Assembly (NCBI GenBank): GCA_038247245.1
Contig: JBBRVE010000005.1
Location: forward strand, 11,178 to 75,177
DNA from: JAPWJZ01 sp038247245
Lineage (GTDB): Bacteria > Pseudomonadota > Alphaproteobacteria > Micavibrionales > UBA2020
DNA length: 64,000 nucleotides
Direction of reading: 5' to 3'
The notes under the pieces were generated by a model. The model saw only the letters and a list, made by a program, of their open reading frames with translations. It ran no database searches and was not told the DNA's origin. The position numbers were made by a program, and so were the translations under genes. Positions 50,755 to 59,703 of the stretch are shown piece after piece (within the stretch, counting starts at the first letter, position 1; every line of letters starts with the position of its first letter).

Positions 50755-53700
50755 ATGGCTGCGCCCTCTGACCGTAGAAAGATCGAAAGCATTTTGCGCG
50801 AACCGCTGACGCGGCATCGCCTTATGTTGAATTCGAAACTGCGCGCGGCTCAAGCCGAAGAAAACCCGACCCCGTTCACCTTCGAAGACCTCAAGGCCTT
50901 CATGGGCGCGATCCGCAGCGCTGATCCCGACTATCAAAAAGAAACACTGAACGCGCTCGAAGCCGTCGCAACCGGCAAGGCTCCGCAGGAGCCGCGCTTC
51001 GATACACCCGAAACACAATTGATCTGGGGCGCGTCGCTTGCGTTCCTGTCGGCGAACCCCGACCACATGAAAACCTGGCTGAAGCCGCCCGCCGAAGGTG
51101 TCGCGCTGCCCCAGACCGAACTGTGGAAACAGGTTTCCACCACTGATTTCGCCTACGGCGAGCTGCTCAGCCACGCGCACCATATCCGCGAAGCGCTGCG
51201 CGACAAGGACACGAAATACGGCTGGGGCGAACCCGGCACCGGTTTCACGTTCGACCGTTCCAAGAATCTGATCAACGTCGATTTCATGCAGTCGATGGTC
51301 CTGGGTTTCGAACATGCCCGCGCTGATGTCTACCGCGAAATCGGCCACTCGCTGCTCTCGGTCACCTATCCGAAGCGGATGAAGGAAGTTTTCAAGGAAA
51401 TGCAGCCGCTGATGAAAAAGTCGCGGCTGGCACAGGCGAAGAAGGGCCCCAAGCTCAAGCCCGACGAATATAAAAAACTGACCATGCTGTCGACCGAATG
51501 GCAGCTGCGCCACATGCTGTTTACTGCCGCCGAGGAAAACGTCGCCAACCGCTTCGTGTCCAACATGGGCTCGCAATTGCTGCAGGATTTCGGCGTGTCG
51601 CTCAACAACACCGCCGTCACGCATCGCGGCGTCGGCCTGACGCGCCTGCCGAACGATGGCATGTCCGAAGAACTGAAACGCTACATGAACCTGTGCAACA
51701 CGGTTCAGCTCAGCTTCTTCGCGAATAACGCCCTGTTCGACGATACCGAAGCCGGCTGGGCAAAAGTCGGTATCGACCCCGGACTCGTGCGCAAAACCGC
51801 GACGCTGAATGCGCGCCCCGCGGGCCAGAAGGACGACACCGACGGCATCGAACACTCCGATTTCAAACACCTGCGCGACCTCGCGGGCGGCCCGAAAGGC
51901 CTCGAAAATTTGCAGCCCAAGCAGCACGAACGCCTGTTCGGCTGGGCCAACCTGAAAAACCGCGTTGAACGCGCCGATGCCGACCGCAAGGAAATCATCG
52001 ATGAAATCTGGCGCGATTACGCGGAAGACCTGATTCAGAAAATCCTGAAAATGGCCAATGACCAGATCGACGAAAATCTGGACAAGGCGCAGAAGGATCC
52101 GAAGAACCAGAAAGACAAAAAGAAACAGGACGGCAAGGACCTCGATCAGGATCAGGACGAGGACGGCGATGATCAGGATGGCGACGACGGCCAGGATGGT
52201 CAGGACGGCCAAGAGGGCGACGACGGACAAGAAGGCCAGGGCCGGGGTAAAGGCAAGGGCAAAGGTAAAGGCAAGCCCCAAAAAGGCAAAAAGCAGCGCG
52301 GCAAGCCGCAAGGCGAGCAGGACGACAGCGATGATTCCGATGACGCCGACGGCGACGATGCCGATGGCCAGGAAGGCAAAGATAAAGACGGCAAAAAAGC
52401 CGACAAGGATAAAAAAGGCGACAAGAAAGAAAAAGGCAAAAAAGGCGAGAAGGGCGAAGACGGCGAGGAGCAGGACGGCGACGGCGAAGATGGCGAAGGC
52501 CAGGACGCTGACGGCGAAGAGCAAGACGGCGACAAAAAAGGCAAGCAAAAAGGCAAAGGCAAAGAAGGCAAGCTCGGACAGGACGACGAAGACACCGTTC
52601 CCGTCGAAGGCGCAGGCGACCAGCCCGCTCCCAAAGGCTCGACCGAATTGCCCAGCGACGAACTGGACCCGAACGGCGAAGGCAAGGATGCCGACGGCGA
52701 AGGTCAGGACGGCGATGGCGAAGGCCAGGATGCAGATGGCGAAGACGCGGACGGCGAAGATGCCGATGGCGACGACGGCATGACCGCTGACGAGCTGGAG
52801 AAAGAGCTCGATAAGCGCAAACAAAAAGGCGAAGAAGGCGACGATGCCGACGGCCAGGATGGCGAAGACGGCCAGGATGGCGAAGGCAAGGGCAAGCCCG
52901 GCAAAGGCAAACCCGGCAAGCCGTCCAAGCAGGCAGGCCATGGCGACGGCAAATCGCTCGAGGAACTCGCGAAACTGGATTGGACCGACTACCAGAAACG
53001 CATCGCGGAACTGGCAGGCCCGATCAGCCGTGTGCGCAAACTGTTCAAGGACGTTCAGGAACGCCAGCTGCAGCGCAAGCGCGCAGTCTCGTCGTCTCTC
53101 GAAATCCTGCCCGAAAACGGCGAGGTCAAGGACCGCTTCAACGTCGAAGCGCACCGCAACCTCACGATCAAGCGCAAGACGGGCGATGTCGAAGAAAACG
53201 ATTTGAAACGCTTCCATAGCGATCAAGTGAAGATGGTCCCGACCGAAGTCGATATCGTCATCATGATCGACGGCTCCGGTTCCATGAACGGCACGGCGCT
53301 GAACTCGGCGCTGCAGGCGGCCGCCATCATGTTCGAAGCCGCCTCCGGCAAAGATATGAAGATGAACGTGTATGTCGGCATGTGGGGCGATGCAAACCCG
53401 CCCATGCTGATCACGCCGGGTGCAGACCGCATCGAAATCGGCAAGCAGATGGCGCGCGCGCAGAAGGGCCTGAATTCCGGCACCGACCTCGCGCCCGCGA
53501 TCAAGAAGGTCGCGAAAACGATCGGCGAACAGCGCGGCAAGAGCGGCACGCTCTCGGGCTTCACGCACGTCCTTATTATCTCGGACGGCGACATGTTCGA
53601 CCCCGCGCCCTCGACGGAACGCATCATGACCATGTTCGAATACTCGGACAAAATCACGTTCGATACGGCCATCATCGGCCGTCCGGGCACGAGCATGGAG

Positions 53701-53904
53701 ACGATGGCCAAGAAGATCAAAGGCCATAAAAACTACCAGGACGTGGGGGTTACGCTTGGTAGCAACCCCAATGAAATCCCGATGGCTATTGTCGGGCTAC
53801 TGCTTGAAAAAGTGAAGAAGACCGGCAGCTTTGTCGCAATTCCGAACAGTCAAAAACGCCGGGCCATGAATCGGGCTCATAACAAAATGGATAGGAAGCC
53901 ATGA
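50755..53904 (+). CDS. Large VWA-domain protein with acidic linker, CobT-like layout
   Basis: A 1049-residue cytoplasmic protein. Residues 1-440 form a helical domain with a motif that looks like a decayed zincin: YREIGHSLLS (193-202; first His replaced by Arg) and 'EENVANRF'. Residues ~443-735 are an extremely charged Asp/Gly/Glu/Lys/Gln linker (repeats of DGEGQD, GKGK). A helical neck leads to a C-terminal VWA domain with an intact metal site: D839-G-S841-G-S843, T910 (NSGTDLAP) and D944 (ISDGDMFD). Domain order matches CobT of cobaltochelatase, but it is about 400 residues longer and no cobalamin genes are nearby. Its stop overlaps the AAA+ gene start (ATGA), so the two products are probably partners. 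Confidence 0.85.
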   Translation: MAAPSDRRKIESILREPLTRHRLMLNSKLRAAQAEENPTPFTFEDLKAFMGAIRSADPDYQKETLNALEAVATGKAPQEPRFDTPETQLIWGASLAFLSANPDHMKTWLKPPAEGVALPQTELWKQVSTTDFAYGELLSHAHHIREALRDKDTKYGWGEPGTGFTFDRSKNLINVDFMQSMVLGFEHARADVYREIGHSLLSVTYPKRMKEVFKEMQPLMKKSRLAQAKKGPKLKPDEYKKLTMLSTEWQLRHMLFTAAEENVANRFVSNMGSQLLQDFGVSLNNTAVTHRGVGLTRLPNDGMSEELKRYMNLCNTVQLSFFANNALFDDTEAGWAKVGIDPGLVRKTATLNARPAGQKDDTDGIEHSDFKHLRDLAGGPKGLENLQPKQHERLFGWANLKNRVERADADRKEIIDEIWRDYAEDLIQKILKMANDQIDENLDKAQKDPKNQKDKKKQDGKDLDQDQDEDGDDQDGDDGQDGQDGQEGDDGQEGQGRGKGKGKGKGKPQKGKKQRGKPQGEQDDSDDSDDADGDDADGQEGKDKDGKKADKDKKGDKKEKGKKGEKGEDGEEQDGDGEDGEGQDADGEEQDGDKKGKQKGKGKEGKLGQDDEDTVPVEGAGDQPAPKGSTELPSDELDPNGEGKDADGEGQDGDGEGQDADGEDADGEDADGDDGMTADELEKELDKRKQKGEEGDDADGQDGEDGQDGEGKGKPGKGKPGKPSKQAGHGDGKSLEELAKLDWTDYQKRIAELAGPISRVRKLFKDVQERQLQRKRAVSSSLEILPENGEVKDRFNVEAHRNLTIKRKTGDVEENDLKRFHSDQVKMVPTEVDIVIMIDGSGSMNGTALNSALQAAAIMFEAASGKDMKMNVYVGMWGDANPPMLITPGADRIEIGKQMARAQKGLNSGTDLAPAIKKVAKTIGEQRGKSGTLSGFTHVLIISDGDMFDPAPSTERIMTMFEYSDKITFDTAIIGRPGTSMETMAKKIKGHKNYQDVGVTLGSNPNEIPMAIVGLLLEKVKKTGSFVAIPNSQKRRAMNRAHNKMDRKP

Positions 53905-56537
53905 AAAACAACAAAATCTCGCCGCTGAAGACGCCGCTGAAAGACCTCTCCGCAGAGGATCTGAAGTCTCTCGAGAAGCCCCTTGGCACCTCCGACCGCC
54001 CCTACCCGATGTGGGGCTCGCAGCGCGTGGAGCATAACGGCCGCGCCGACCTAGAGCAGGTTTTGTCCGTCATCGCCGACGACACCTATCCGATGAAAGT
54101 TTTCTCGGACCGTCCCTATAAAGAAGTCATCGCCATGGCGTATGCGGACATGCCCGTCCCCTCCATGCTGCCGCTGTTCTTTGACGGTCTCGAGCGCCGC
54201 AAGCCCACCTCCACCAACCGCACGCAGATGATGATCGGCGACCCCGGTGCCGGTAAATCGTTCTTGGGCGCGCTGCAAGGCCGCCTGCGTTCGCGCGACC
54301 CGATCGAAGTCCTCGATTGCGGTGGCAAAAATATGCGCGAATTGCTGTTCGAAATGGTTCTCGACTTCGGCTCCGGCGATGCCCTGCCGAAATCGATCGA
54401 CAAACGCCTGATGGCTGGCGCTCTGGAGCCGCTGTCTGTTGCGCTGCTGAAAGGCCTGCCCTCCGAAGTCGTGACGCTGAACGATGAAGGTCAGGTTGCA
54501 TCCATCGACTGGAATGGCCTGAAAACGGCTGGTACCGACAAAGTCGAAGCCGCATTCGAAGTCCTGAAAAAAGTCTCGAAAATCGAAGGGCTCGACAATG
54601 CCGGCGGCAACGCACTTGGCATGAACTCGCAATACGGCCCGCTGATCCGCAAATTCATGGCTGGCGAAGAGATCGTCCTCGACGAGTACAACAAGTCGCG
54701 CGAAGGCACCGACGACAACCTGCAAACCGTCTGGCAGTTCTGCATCGGCGAATTGAAGGAATGCACGGTCGAAAACCCGCTGAAGAACAAAGACGCTTCG
54801 GCTGGCCCTTCCGAATTCGTTTTCCGCCGCGAAGACATGAAGCCTGGCTTCTTCGTTACCCTGACCGGTAACAAAAAAGAAGACGGCATCACCACGCGCT
54901 CGCTCAACAAATCGGTCTATTCGCGCCTGTCGCCCCAGACGCTGCCCGATCCCGACATTATCGATTGGCAGCACCGCATCTGCCAGATGATGGTGGGCCT
55001 GCCCGTTTCGACGCTCTACACCGCGTTCAAGGAACAGGCAGATAAAGATCCCGATGCATTCGGCGAATGGCTGATGTGGCTCCGCAAGACGAAAGCGGAA
55101 ACCGAAGGCGGCCAGATCCCCGAGCTGCAGGAAACGCTGCTGAAAAACTGGAAAAACGTCGTCAACTCGTCGGAAAAACTCGCGAAGTTCTACGACAAGT
55201 GGCAGCAAATGACGGATTCCGAGAAGATCACTTCGAACGGCCATGCCGACCTCGTGGAAGAAGTTGACGATGAATACTCGAAGAAAGAGGGCATCGACTT
55301 CCGCAAGATCAAGCAGCATCTGGAAGAGGCGATTCCAATCCGCCCCCGCATGCAAAAAGAAGACGCACCCCGCCCGATGAGCATGGGTAATTGGGACAAG
55401 GCGCCCAAACTGTCGGATCCGGTCGAGGAAAACCCCTCGCTCAATTTTGGCACGCGCCTGACCGAGTTCCTGGAGCGCATGGTGTACGAGAAATCGGGCG
55501 CCGTCGGCAAAAACAAGCTGTATATGAAGCTGCAAAAAGGCATGCAGGAATTCGCGCTCCGCGACATCACCCTGCAGGAAGCCGCACGCTCCAAACAGCG
55601 CTCGGTCGAGGAAGACCTGAACATCTCCGCGTTCAATGACCGCGACCTGTCCAAACAGGCGATCATGGCACGCAAAGTGTTCTGCGATTTCCTGCGCCAG
55701 ACCAACCCGGAAATCACGGCGACCAATGACGAGATCGTCACGCCGAAGAAATTCCTGGATGCGCTGACCTATGTCTCGCAAAAAGACAACGCGCCGACCA
55801 ACGAACTGTTCGTGACCAACCGCGATCCGGAGTCGGTGTTTGCCGGCCACCCGCTCGCAGGCGCGATCATCAAGGACACGGCCGTTTACGCGCTGCAGAA
55901 CAAAGACCTCGACTTCACGCTGAAAGACCTCGTGCACCACGACGATTTCATGGCATCGCTCGCCATGCCGACCGTCGGCGCGAAAAACCTCTCGGCTGTC
56001 TGGGAACAGAACATCCGCCCGCTGACCAAGGGCGCCGCGAATGACAGCGCTGCACCTGCTGCAGCTCCTGCATCCTCGGGTTCGATCCTCGACCATGACG
56101 AGGCGCTGTTCATCGCCGAAGGCAAGTCGGACAAGAAGATCGCGACGACGTCCGTCCAGGTCCTCTACACCGACGAACAGGGCGAACGCCCCGTGACGAT
56201 CCATATCGTCCGCAACGAAGCACGCAACAAGACGCTGGTGGTGTCCGAAAAGGCCCCCTCCAAGCTTTTGGCCGCGTTCAAGGAAGCGGGCGTGATCCAT
56301 GTGGACCGTCACGACGCAAATGCCGAAGCGAAAGTCGATGCGGCGATCACGGAACTGACACGCGGCATGCAGCCGTCGATCAAGGACCGTTTGGTCGATG
56401 CATTCAAGTATCGCAATGACGTGGATGTCGAGCACCTGAAAGGCAAGTCACCCACGCTGCCGCAACTGCTGACCGACGATAAGGTGGACATGATGTACGC
56501 CAAGTTCGTGGTCAAGAATAAAGCGGTCGGCCTGTAA
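53901..56537 (+). CDS. MoxR-like AAA+ ATPase with long C-terminal extension
   Basis: An 878-residue protein. The AAA+ module (about 85-370) has Walker A GDPGAGKS (113-120), Walker B IVLDEYNK (D261, E262) and sensor-1 N324 (TLTGNKKEDG); 'TRSLNKSVYSRL' contains the following arginine region. MoxR-type ATPases work with VWA proteins to remodel target complexes or insert metals. The remaining ~500 residues are mostly helical and not recognised; an Ala/Ser linker near 715-730 separates a final domain (about 740-878) with 'VQVLYTDEQGERPVTIHIVR'. Starts in ATGA overlap with the VWA gene. CobS is ~330 residues, so this is not simply CobS. Confidence 0.85.
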   Translation: MKNNKISPLKTPLKDLSAEDLKSLEKPLGTSDRPYPMWGSQRVEHNGRADLEQVLSVIADDTYPMKVFSDRPYKEVIAMAYADMPVPSMLPLFFDGLERRKPTSTNRTQMMIGDPGAGKSFLGALQGRLRSRDPIEVLDCGGKNMRELLFEMVLDFGSGDALPKSIDKRLMAGALEPLSVALLKGLPSEVVTLNDEGQVASIDWNGLKTAGTDKVEAAFEVLKKVSKIEGLDNAGGNALGMNSQYGPLIRKFMAGEEIVLDEYNKSREGTDDNLQTVWQFCIGELKECTVENPLKNKDASAGPSEFVFRREDMKPGFFVTLTGNKKEDGITTRSLNKSVYSRLSPQTLPDPDIIDWQHRICQMMVGLPVSTLYTAFKEQADKDPDAFGEWLMWLRKTKAETEGGQIPELQETLLKNWKNVVNSSEKLAKFYDKWQQMTDSEKITSNGHADLVEEVDDEYSKKEGIDFRKIKQHLEEAIPIRPRMQKEDAPRPMSMGNWDKAPKLSDPVEENPSLNFGTRLTEFLERMVYEKSGAVGKNKLYMKLQKGMQEFALRDITLQEAARSKQRSVEEDLNISAFNDRDLSKQAIMARKVFCDFLRQTNPEITATNDEIVTPKKFLDALTYVSQKDNAPTNELFVTNRDPESVFAGHPLAGAIIKDTAVYALQNKDLDFTLKDLVHHDDFMASLAMPTVGAKNLSAVWEQNIRPLTKGAANDSAAPAAAPASSGSILDHDEALFIAEGKSDKKIATTSVQVLYTDEQGERPVTIHIVRNEARNKTLVVSEKAPSKLLAAFKEAGVIHVDRHDANAEAKVDAAITELTRGMQPSIKDRLVDAFKYRNDVDVEHLKGKSPTLPQLLTDDKVDMMYAKFVVKNKAVGL

Positions 56538-56576
56538 GACCAGGTCATGAGCGTTCCGGCCAACGAGAGGCATGTA

Positions 56577-56894
56577 ATGTCGACAGGATTAATGGAAGAA
56601 GTGGCGGCCGCAGTCGCCCAGCAAAAGGCGATGGAGCGTGGACCTGTGTTCTTGCCCCATGGCAGCCGCCTCTTCCATGTCCCGTCGGGCTGGGAAGCCA
56701 ACATGATAAGGCACGACAAGGCTGTCACGTCGTGCGAGACGCTTCTGGAGCTGGAGGCGGGCCTTCAAAATGCCGACGTCAAGGTGATGTTCATTCCATT
56801 GAACGCGCTGATGACGGAGCAGGACATTGAAAAGGTCTGCCACCGGAACGGAGTAACCAAAACTCTCTACAAAGAGATCAAGGGGACGATATGA
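56577..56894 (+). CDS. Small protein of the VWA/AAA+ operon, unknown
   Basis: A 105-residue soluble protein, not recognised. It looks like a compact alpha/beta fold: 'LMEEVAAAVAQQKAMERGPV', 'LELEAGLQNADVKVMFIPLN' and a helical end (EQDIEKVCHRNGVTKTLYKE). ATG 56577 has GAGAGG 6 nt upstream and is preferred to ATG 56547. It begins 39 nt after the AAA+ gene and its stop overlaps the next start (ATGA at 56891-56894). Tight packing implies a shared function, perhaps an adaptor. Confidence 0.75.
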   Translation: MSTGLMEEVAAAVAQQKAMERGPVFLPHGSRLFHVPSGWEANMIRHDKAVTSCETLLELEAGLQNADVKVMFIPLNALMTEQDIEKVCHRNGVTKTLYKEIKGTI

Positions 56895-58390
56895 GCGGTG
56901 GACGTTATATCAAGCAGGCCATCATTGCGGCGCTGGTTGAACATCCTGAACAGGAAAAATACAAGACGCGCGCGTTTTCTGGCGAAAACCTGACCGCGAT
57001 GATGGAGGCTATTGCCGAACAGGGCAACAAGCTGACCAAGGCTGATTTCCTGACCCCCGACGACGAAGGCAAATACATCGTCGACACTCCCGGTTTCTGG
57101 AAGAATTTCGACAAGGTGCGCGACATCGTCGCAAAATCCGGCGAGAAATTCGTCATGGAAGACTTCACCAAATACCTCGACCGCAACGAGACCCGCAACC
57201 TGCTGGATTCCGCGCGCGAACACGGCGGCTTGGCCAAGATTTTCGCCGTAGAAACCTTCGCCGGCCGTTACGACGAGATGGAGCGCCTGTGGTACAAGGT
57301 TCCCGTGCCGTCGCGCCGCGACCTGTTCAAGAACGACGGGTTGCTTGACCCGTCTCTGAAGCGCAACATGCTGGCCGCCGAAGGCCGCGTGATGCCCGAA
57401 GACAACCTTGCGAAAGCGGGCCTGACGCCTGCCGACCTGCGTAACGCGTTCCAGGAACGCGGCAATTACGAAGAAGTCACGCGCAAGCTGTCCGCTGTCG
57501 GCGACTACCTGCGCAAAGATTATCTTCTGCTGCCCGACAGTTCCGGCGACACCGTTTTTTATTACCAAGGTGCGTGGGACAAGTTCGATGACATCTCCCG
57601 CAACCTGAAGGCACATGGCGAGAAATTCGAAACCGCCGATTTCGTCCGTCAGGTCGGCTTCGTTTCCAATATCCTCACCCGCGCGTCGGAACGCAAGGCG
57701 CTCTACCGCGTGTTCACCGCCGAACATTGGGAAGGCCGCCTGGCCGATATGCAAGACCTTTGGGGTCAGGTGAAAGAAGGCTGGAAAACGGCCTCCATGA
57801 CCTCGAAAGATTTCGATACGTCCTATGCCGAAGCCGAAAGCAAAACCTACGCGAAAAACGTGAATTTCGCGGCGCTGTCCGGCAAGGCTGACCTGATGAA
57901 GCCGCTCGAGGCAAATGGCCCCGCCATCCTGCCGCTTGGCCTCAAGGCATTCTGGGATAACTTCGCAACCGCGCAAACTTCGCTGGGCAATGACGCGCTG
58001 ACCGTTTCCGATCTCCGCCAGACCAGCGGCTATATGGGCGCATCCGTCCTGATGGGCGCGGTGAAATTCGGCCATTTCGACAAGGTCGTGGACATTTCGC
58101 GCAAATCAGGCGAGCCGCTGACGCTCGACGATTTCCTGTCGAAAGACCGCCACGGCAATTCACTGCTGAACATCCTGGCGGAGCGCAACCAGCTCAATCA
58201 AGTCTTCACGCCCGACCTGTGGGCCGGCCGCGTGGACGACATGAAAACGCTCTGGACGCATGTGCGCATTAACGACAGATCGCAAGTCGATATCGCGCAG
58301 GCCGAAGTCGCCGCAAAACAGGCGACGCTCAAGCTGCAGGCAAAAGACCGCTTCAAGCTCGGCGGCAAAAAGCCCGGCTTTGGCATGTAA
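56891..58390 (+). CDS. Three-repeat protein of the VWA/AAA+ operon
   Basis: A 499-residue cytoplasmic protein of unknown function, built from three ~160-residue repeats. Each ends in the pattern F-x4-W/F-x-G-R-x2-D/E-M-x2-L-W-x2-V: KIFAVETFAGRYDEMERLW (about 117-135), RVFTAEHWEGRLADMQDLW (272-290) and QVFTPDLWAGRVDDMKTLW (437-455). Each repeat also contains an F-W/D-x-F-D 'GEKF-x3-DF' block. Parts such as 'HGNSLLNILAERNQLNQVFT' look like degenerate ankyrin helices, so it may be a solenoid that presents substrate to the ATPase. Last gene of the operon; a terminator follows. Confidence 0.8.
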   Translation: MSGGRYIKQAIIAALVEHPEQEKYKTRAFSGENLTAMMEAIAEQGNKLTKADFLTPDDEGKYIVDTPGFWKNFDKVRDIVAKSGEKFVMEDFTKYLDRNETRNLLDSAREHGGLAKIFAVETFAGRYDEMERLWYKVPVPSRRDLFKNDGLLDPSLKRNMLAAEGRVMPEDNLAKAGLTPADLRNAFQERGNYEEVTRKLSAVGDYLRKDYLLLPDSSGDTVFYYQGAWDKFDDISRNLKAHGEKFETADFVRQVGFVSNILTRASERKALYRVFTAEHWEGRLADMQDLWGQVKEGWKTASMTSKDFDTSYAEAESKTYAKNVNFAALSGKADLMKPLEANGPAILPLGLKAFWDNFATAQTSLGNDALTVSDLRQTSGYMGASVLMGAVKFGHFDKVVDISRKSGEPLTLDDFLSKDRHGNSLLNILAERNQLNQVFTPDLWAGRVDDMKTLWTHVRINDRSQVDIAQAEVAAKQATLKLQAKDRFKLGGKKPGFGM

Positions 58391-58420
58391 TCAAGTTTAG
58401 GGGATATGCCTCTTTGATTG

Positions 58421-58453
58421 GAAAAGCCGGAACCGCAGGGTTCCGGTTTTTTC
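58421..58453 (+). terminator. Terminator of the VWA/AAA+ operon
   Basis: CCGGAACC/GGTTCCGG stem (58427-58434, 58439-58446) with a 4-nt loop and TTTTTT (58447-58452). It lies between convergent genes; the AAAAG before the stem gives a T-run on the other strand too. Confidence 0.88.
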
Positions 58454-58454
58454 T

Positions 58455-59306
58455 TTATCCGGGCGTTTTCGGTTTCGCGTTCGGGTCGTTGTTCTGCTTT
58501 GCCGCCTGCCGAGGGCTGATCGAGATGACGGGCGGCACTTGAAAATCGGGCGCGTCGTAGCGGATTTCCTTGCCGTCCACGCCGGTCACTCTGCCGCCTG
58601 CGGCCTCCACGATGGCATGGCCGGGGGCGACGTCCCACCATTTGGTGCGGCCTTCGCGGTTGACGGGATAAATCACCGCAGCATCCGCATTGTTTTCAGC
58701 GACCTGCATGGCGCGCAATATGCCGGGCGTGCTGTCGATGCGCGCGGCGTCGCCGAACTGCTGGCGCAGGTATCCGCGCACGGGCATCATGTTGGTGCTT
58801 TTCTCGTTCATCACCACGCGCACATCATCGGTCAGCACGCTGTCGGCCTGCAATTTTGTGCGCACGCCTTTGTCGTCGATTTTCTCCGCCGTACCGGGGC
58901 CTGCCGCCACATACAGCAAATCAAAGGCTGGATGATAGATTGCGCCCAGCACAGGCTTGCCATCGATAACCAGTGAAATGGCGACGACGAAGGCACCCGT
59001 GCGGTTCATGAATTCCTTTGTGCCGTCGATGGGATCGACCGTCCAGAAAGTGCCCTTGCTCACATCGGGGATATCGCCGCGCTCGAAAGCTTCTTCAGAT
59101 ACAATAGGAATGCCGGGCGTCAGCGCGGCAAGCGCGGGCATGATGATTTCCTCCGCGCGTTTATCGGCATTGGTGACGGGGCTACCGTCTTTTTTGATTT
59201 CAAGTTTCGGGTCTTTTTCACCGTTATAATACTTCATGATCTCGGCGCCGGCGGCACGGGCGATCATTTCGACGTCTGGTAGCAGTTTTTTAGGATCTAG
59301 AGTCAT
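58455..59306 (-). CDS. cysQ: 3'(2'),5'-bisphosphate nucleotidase CysQ
   Basis: Mg-dependent, lithium-sensitive phosphatase of the inositol monophosphatase superfamily that hydrolyses PAP, the by-product of PAPS-dependent sulfation. The 283 residues have metal-binding 'IVSEEAFERGDIPD', 'FWTVDPIDGTKEF' and 'WWDVAPGHAIVEAAGG', the CysQ pattern. The C-terminal tail (QNNDPNAKPKTPG) is disordered. Its role is relevant to the two sulfotransferases at 39952-42950, which would generate PAP. Confidence 0.9.
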   Translation of the reverse strand: MTLDPKKLLPDVEMIARAAGAEIMKYYNGEKDPKLEIKKDGSPVTNADKRAEEIIMPALAALTPGIPIVSEEAFERGDIPDVSKGTFWTVDPIDGTKEFMNRTGAFVVAISLVIDGKPVLGAIYHPAFDLLYVAAGPGTAEKIDDKGVRTKLQADSVLTDDVRVVMNEKSTNMMPVRGYLRQQFGDAARIDSTPGILRAMQVAENNADAAVIYPVNREGRTKWWDVAPGHAIVEAAGGRVTGVDGKEIRYDAPDFQVPPVISISPRQAAKQNNDPNAKPKTPG

Positions 59307-59486
59307 TACGCGTATTATATTTCCATATTATTAAAGAATGGTCAATTTCCAATAATTTCCAAAACAGTCACCAGTTTCAATTATTTAGCCAGCCATATTG
59401 ACCTCGGGCATGAGGACTCATATTCTATGGTTATTACCAAAATAAAAAAACACCAAAGATCATCGAAGCACAGGGATTTCCCGCAC

Positions 59487-59702
59487 ATGAAAGCTGTTCT
59501 GAAACCGGCGCTGGAGAATCTGGACAAGGCGTTGCAGCGTCTCGAAACCGCCGTCGAGCGCCAATTCGTCCAGACGAAAAAAGTCAAAGAGGAGCCGATG
59601 CTGCTCCTCGACCGCAATGAACGCGAAGTGAACAAGAAAATCGCAGCGCGCCTCGACCAGACGATCAACCGTCTGGAAACACTGCTGATGGAGGAAGCGT
59701 AA
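59487..59702 (+). CDS. DUF4164/ZauP-like coiled-coil protein
   Basis: A 71-residue helical protein (MKAVLKPALENLDKALQRLE, 'KKIAARLDQTINRLETLLME') immediately upstream of zapA. In Caulobacter the ZauP coiled-coil protein is encoded in this position and works with ZapA at the Z ring. An in-frame ATG at 59427 would add a basic 20-residue leader; 59487 gives the family-like start. Call by position and composition. Confidence 0.65.
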   Translation: MKAVLKPALENLDKALQRLETAVERQFVQTKKVKEEPMLLLDRNEREVNKKIAARLDQTINRLETLLMEEA

Positions 59703-59703
59703 C

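Noticed and set aside
51331..51348. Active zinc protease site (REIGH) in the VWA protein
   Set aside because: The first metal-binding His of HExxH is Arg, so catalysis is unlikely.
52081..52960. Repetitive DNA in the VWA gene as a CRISPR or tandem-repeat array
   Set aside because: Units are short, irregular and in frame, encoding an acidic linker; there are no regular spacers.
50725..53727. 1000-codon open frame on the minus strand opposite the VWA gene
   Set aside because: It mirrors the low-complexity, codon-biased plus-strand gene; its translation is an implausible Phe/Ala/Leu-rich string and the plus strand has VWA motifs and operon context.
54051..56435. 794-codon minus-strand frame opposite the AAA+ gene
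   Set aside because: Shadow frame; the plus strand carries Walker A and B and overlaps its neighbour by ATGA.
50755..56537. Calling the VWA and AAA+ genes cobT and cobS
   Set aside because: Layout is similar, but sizes (1049 and 878 residues against roughly 630 and 330), gene order and lack of cobalamin genes argue against direct orthology.
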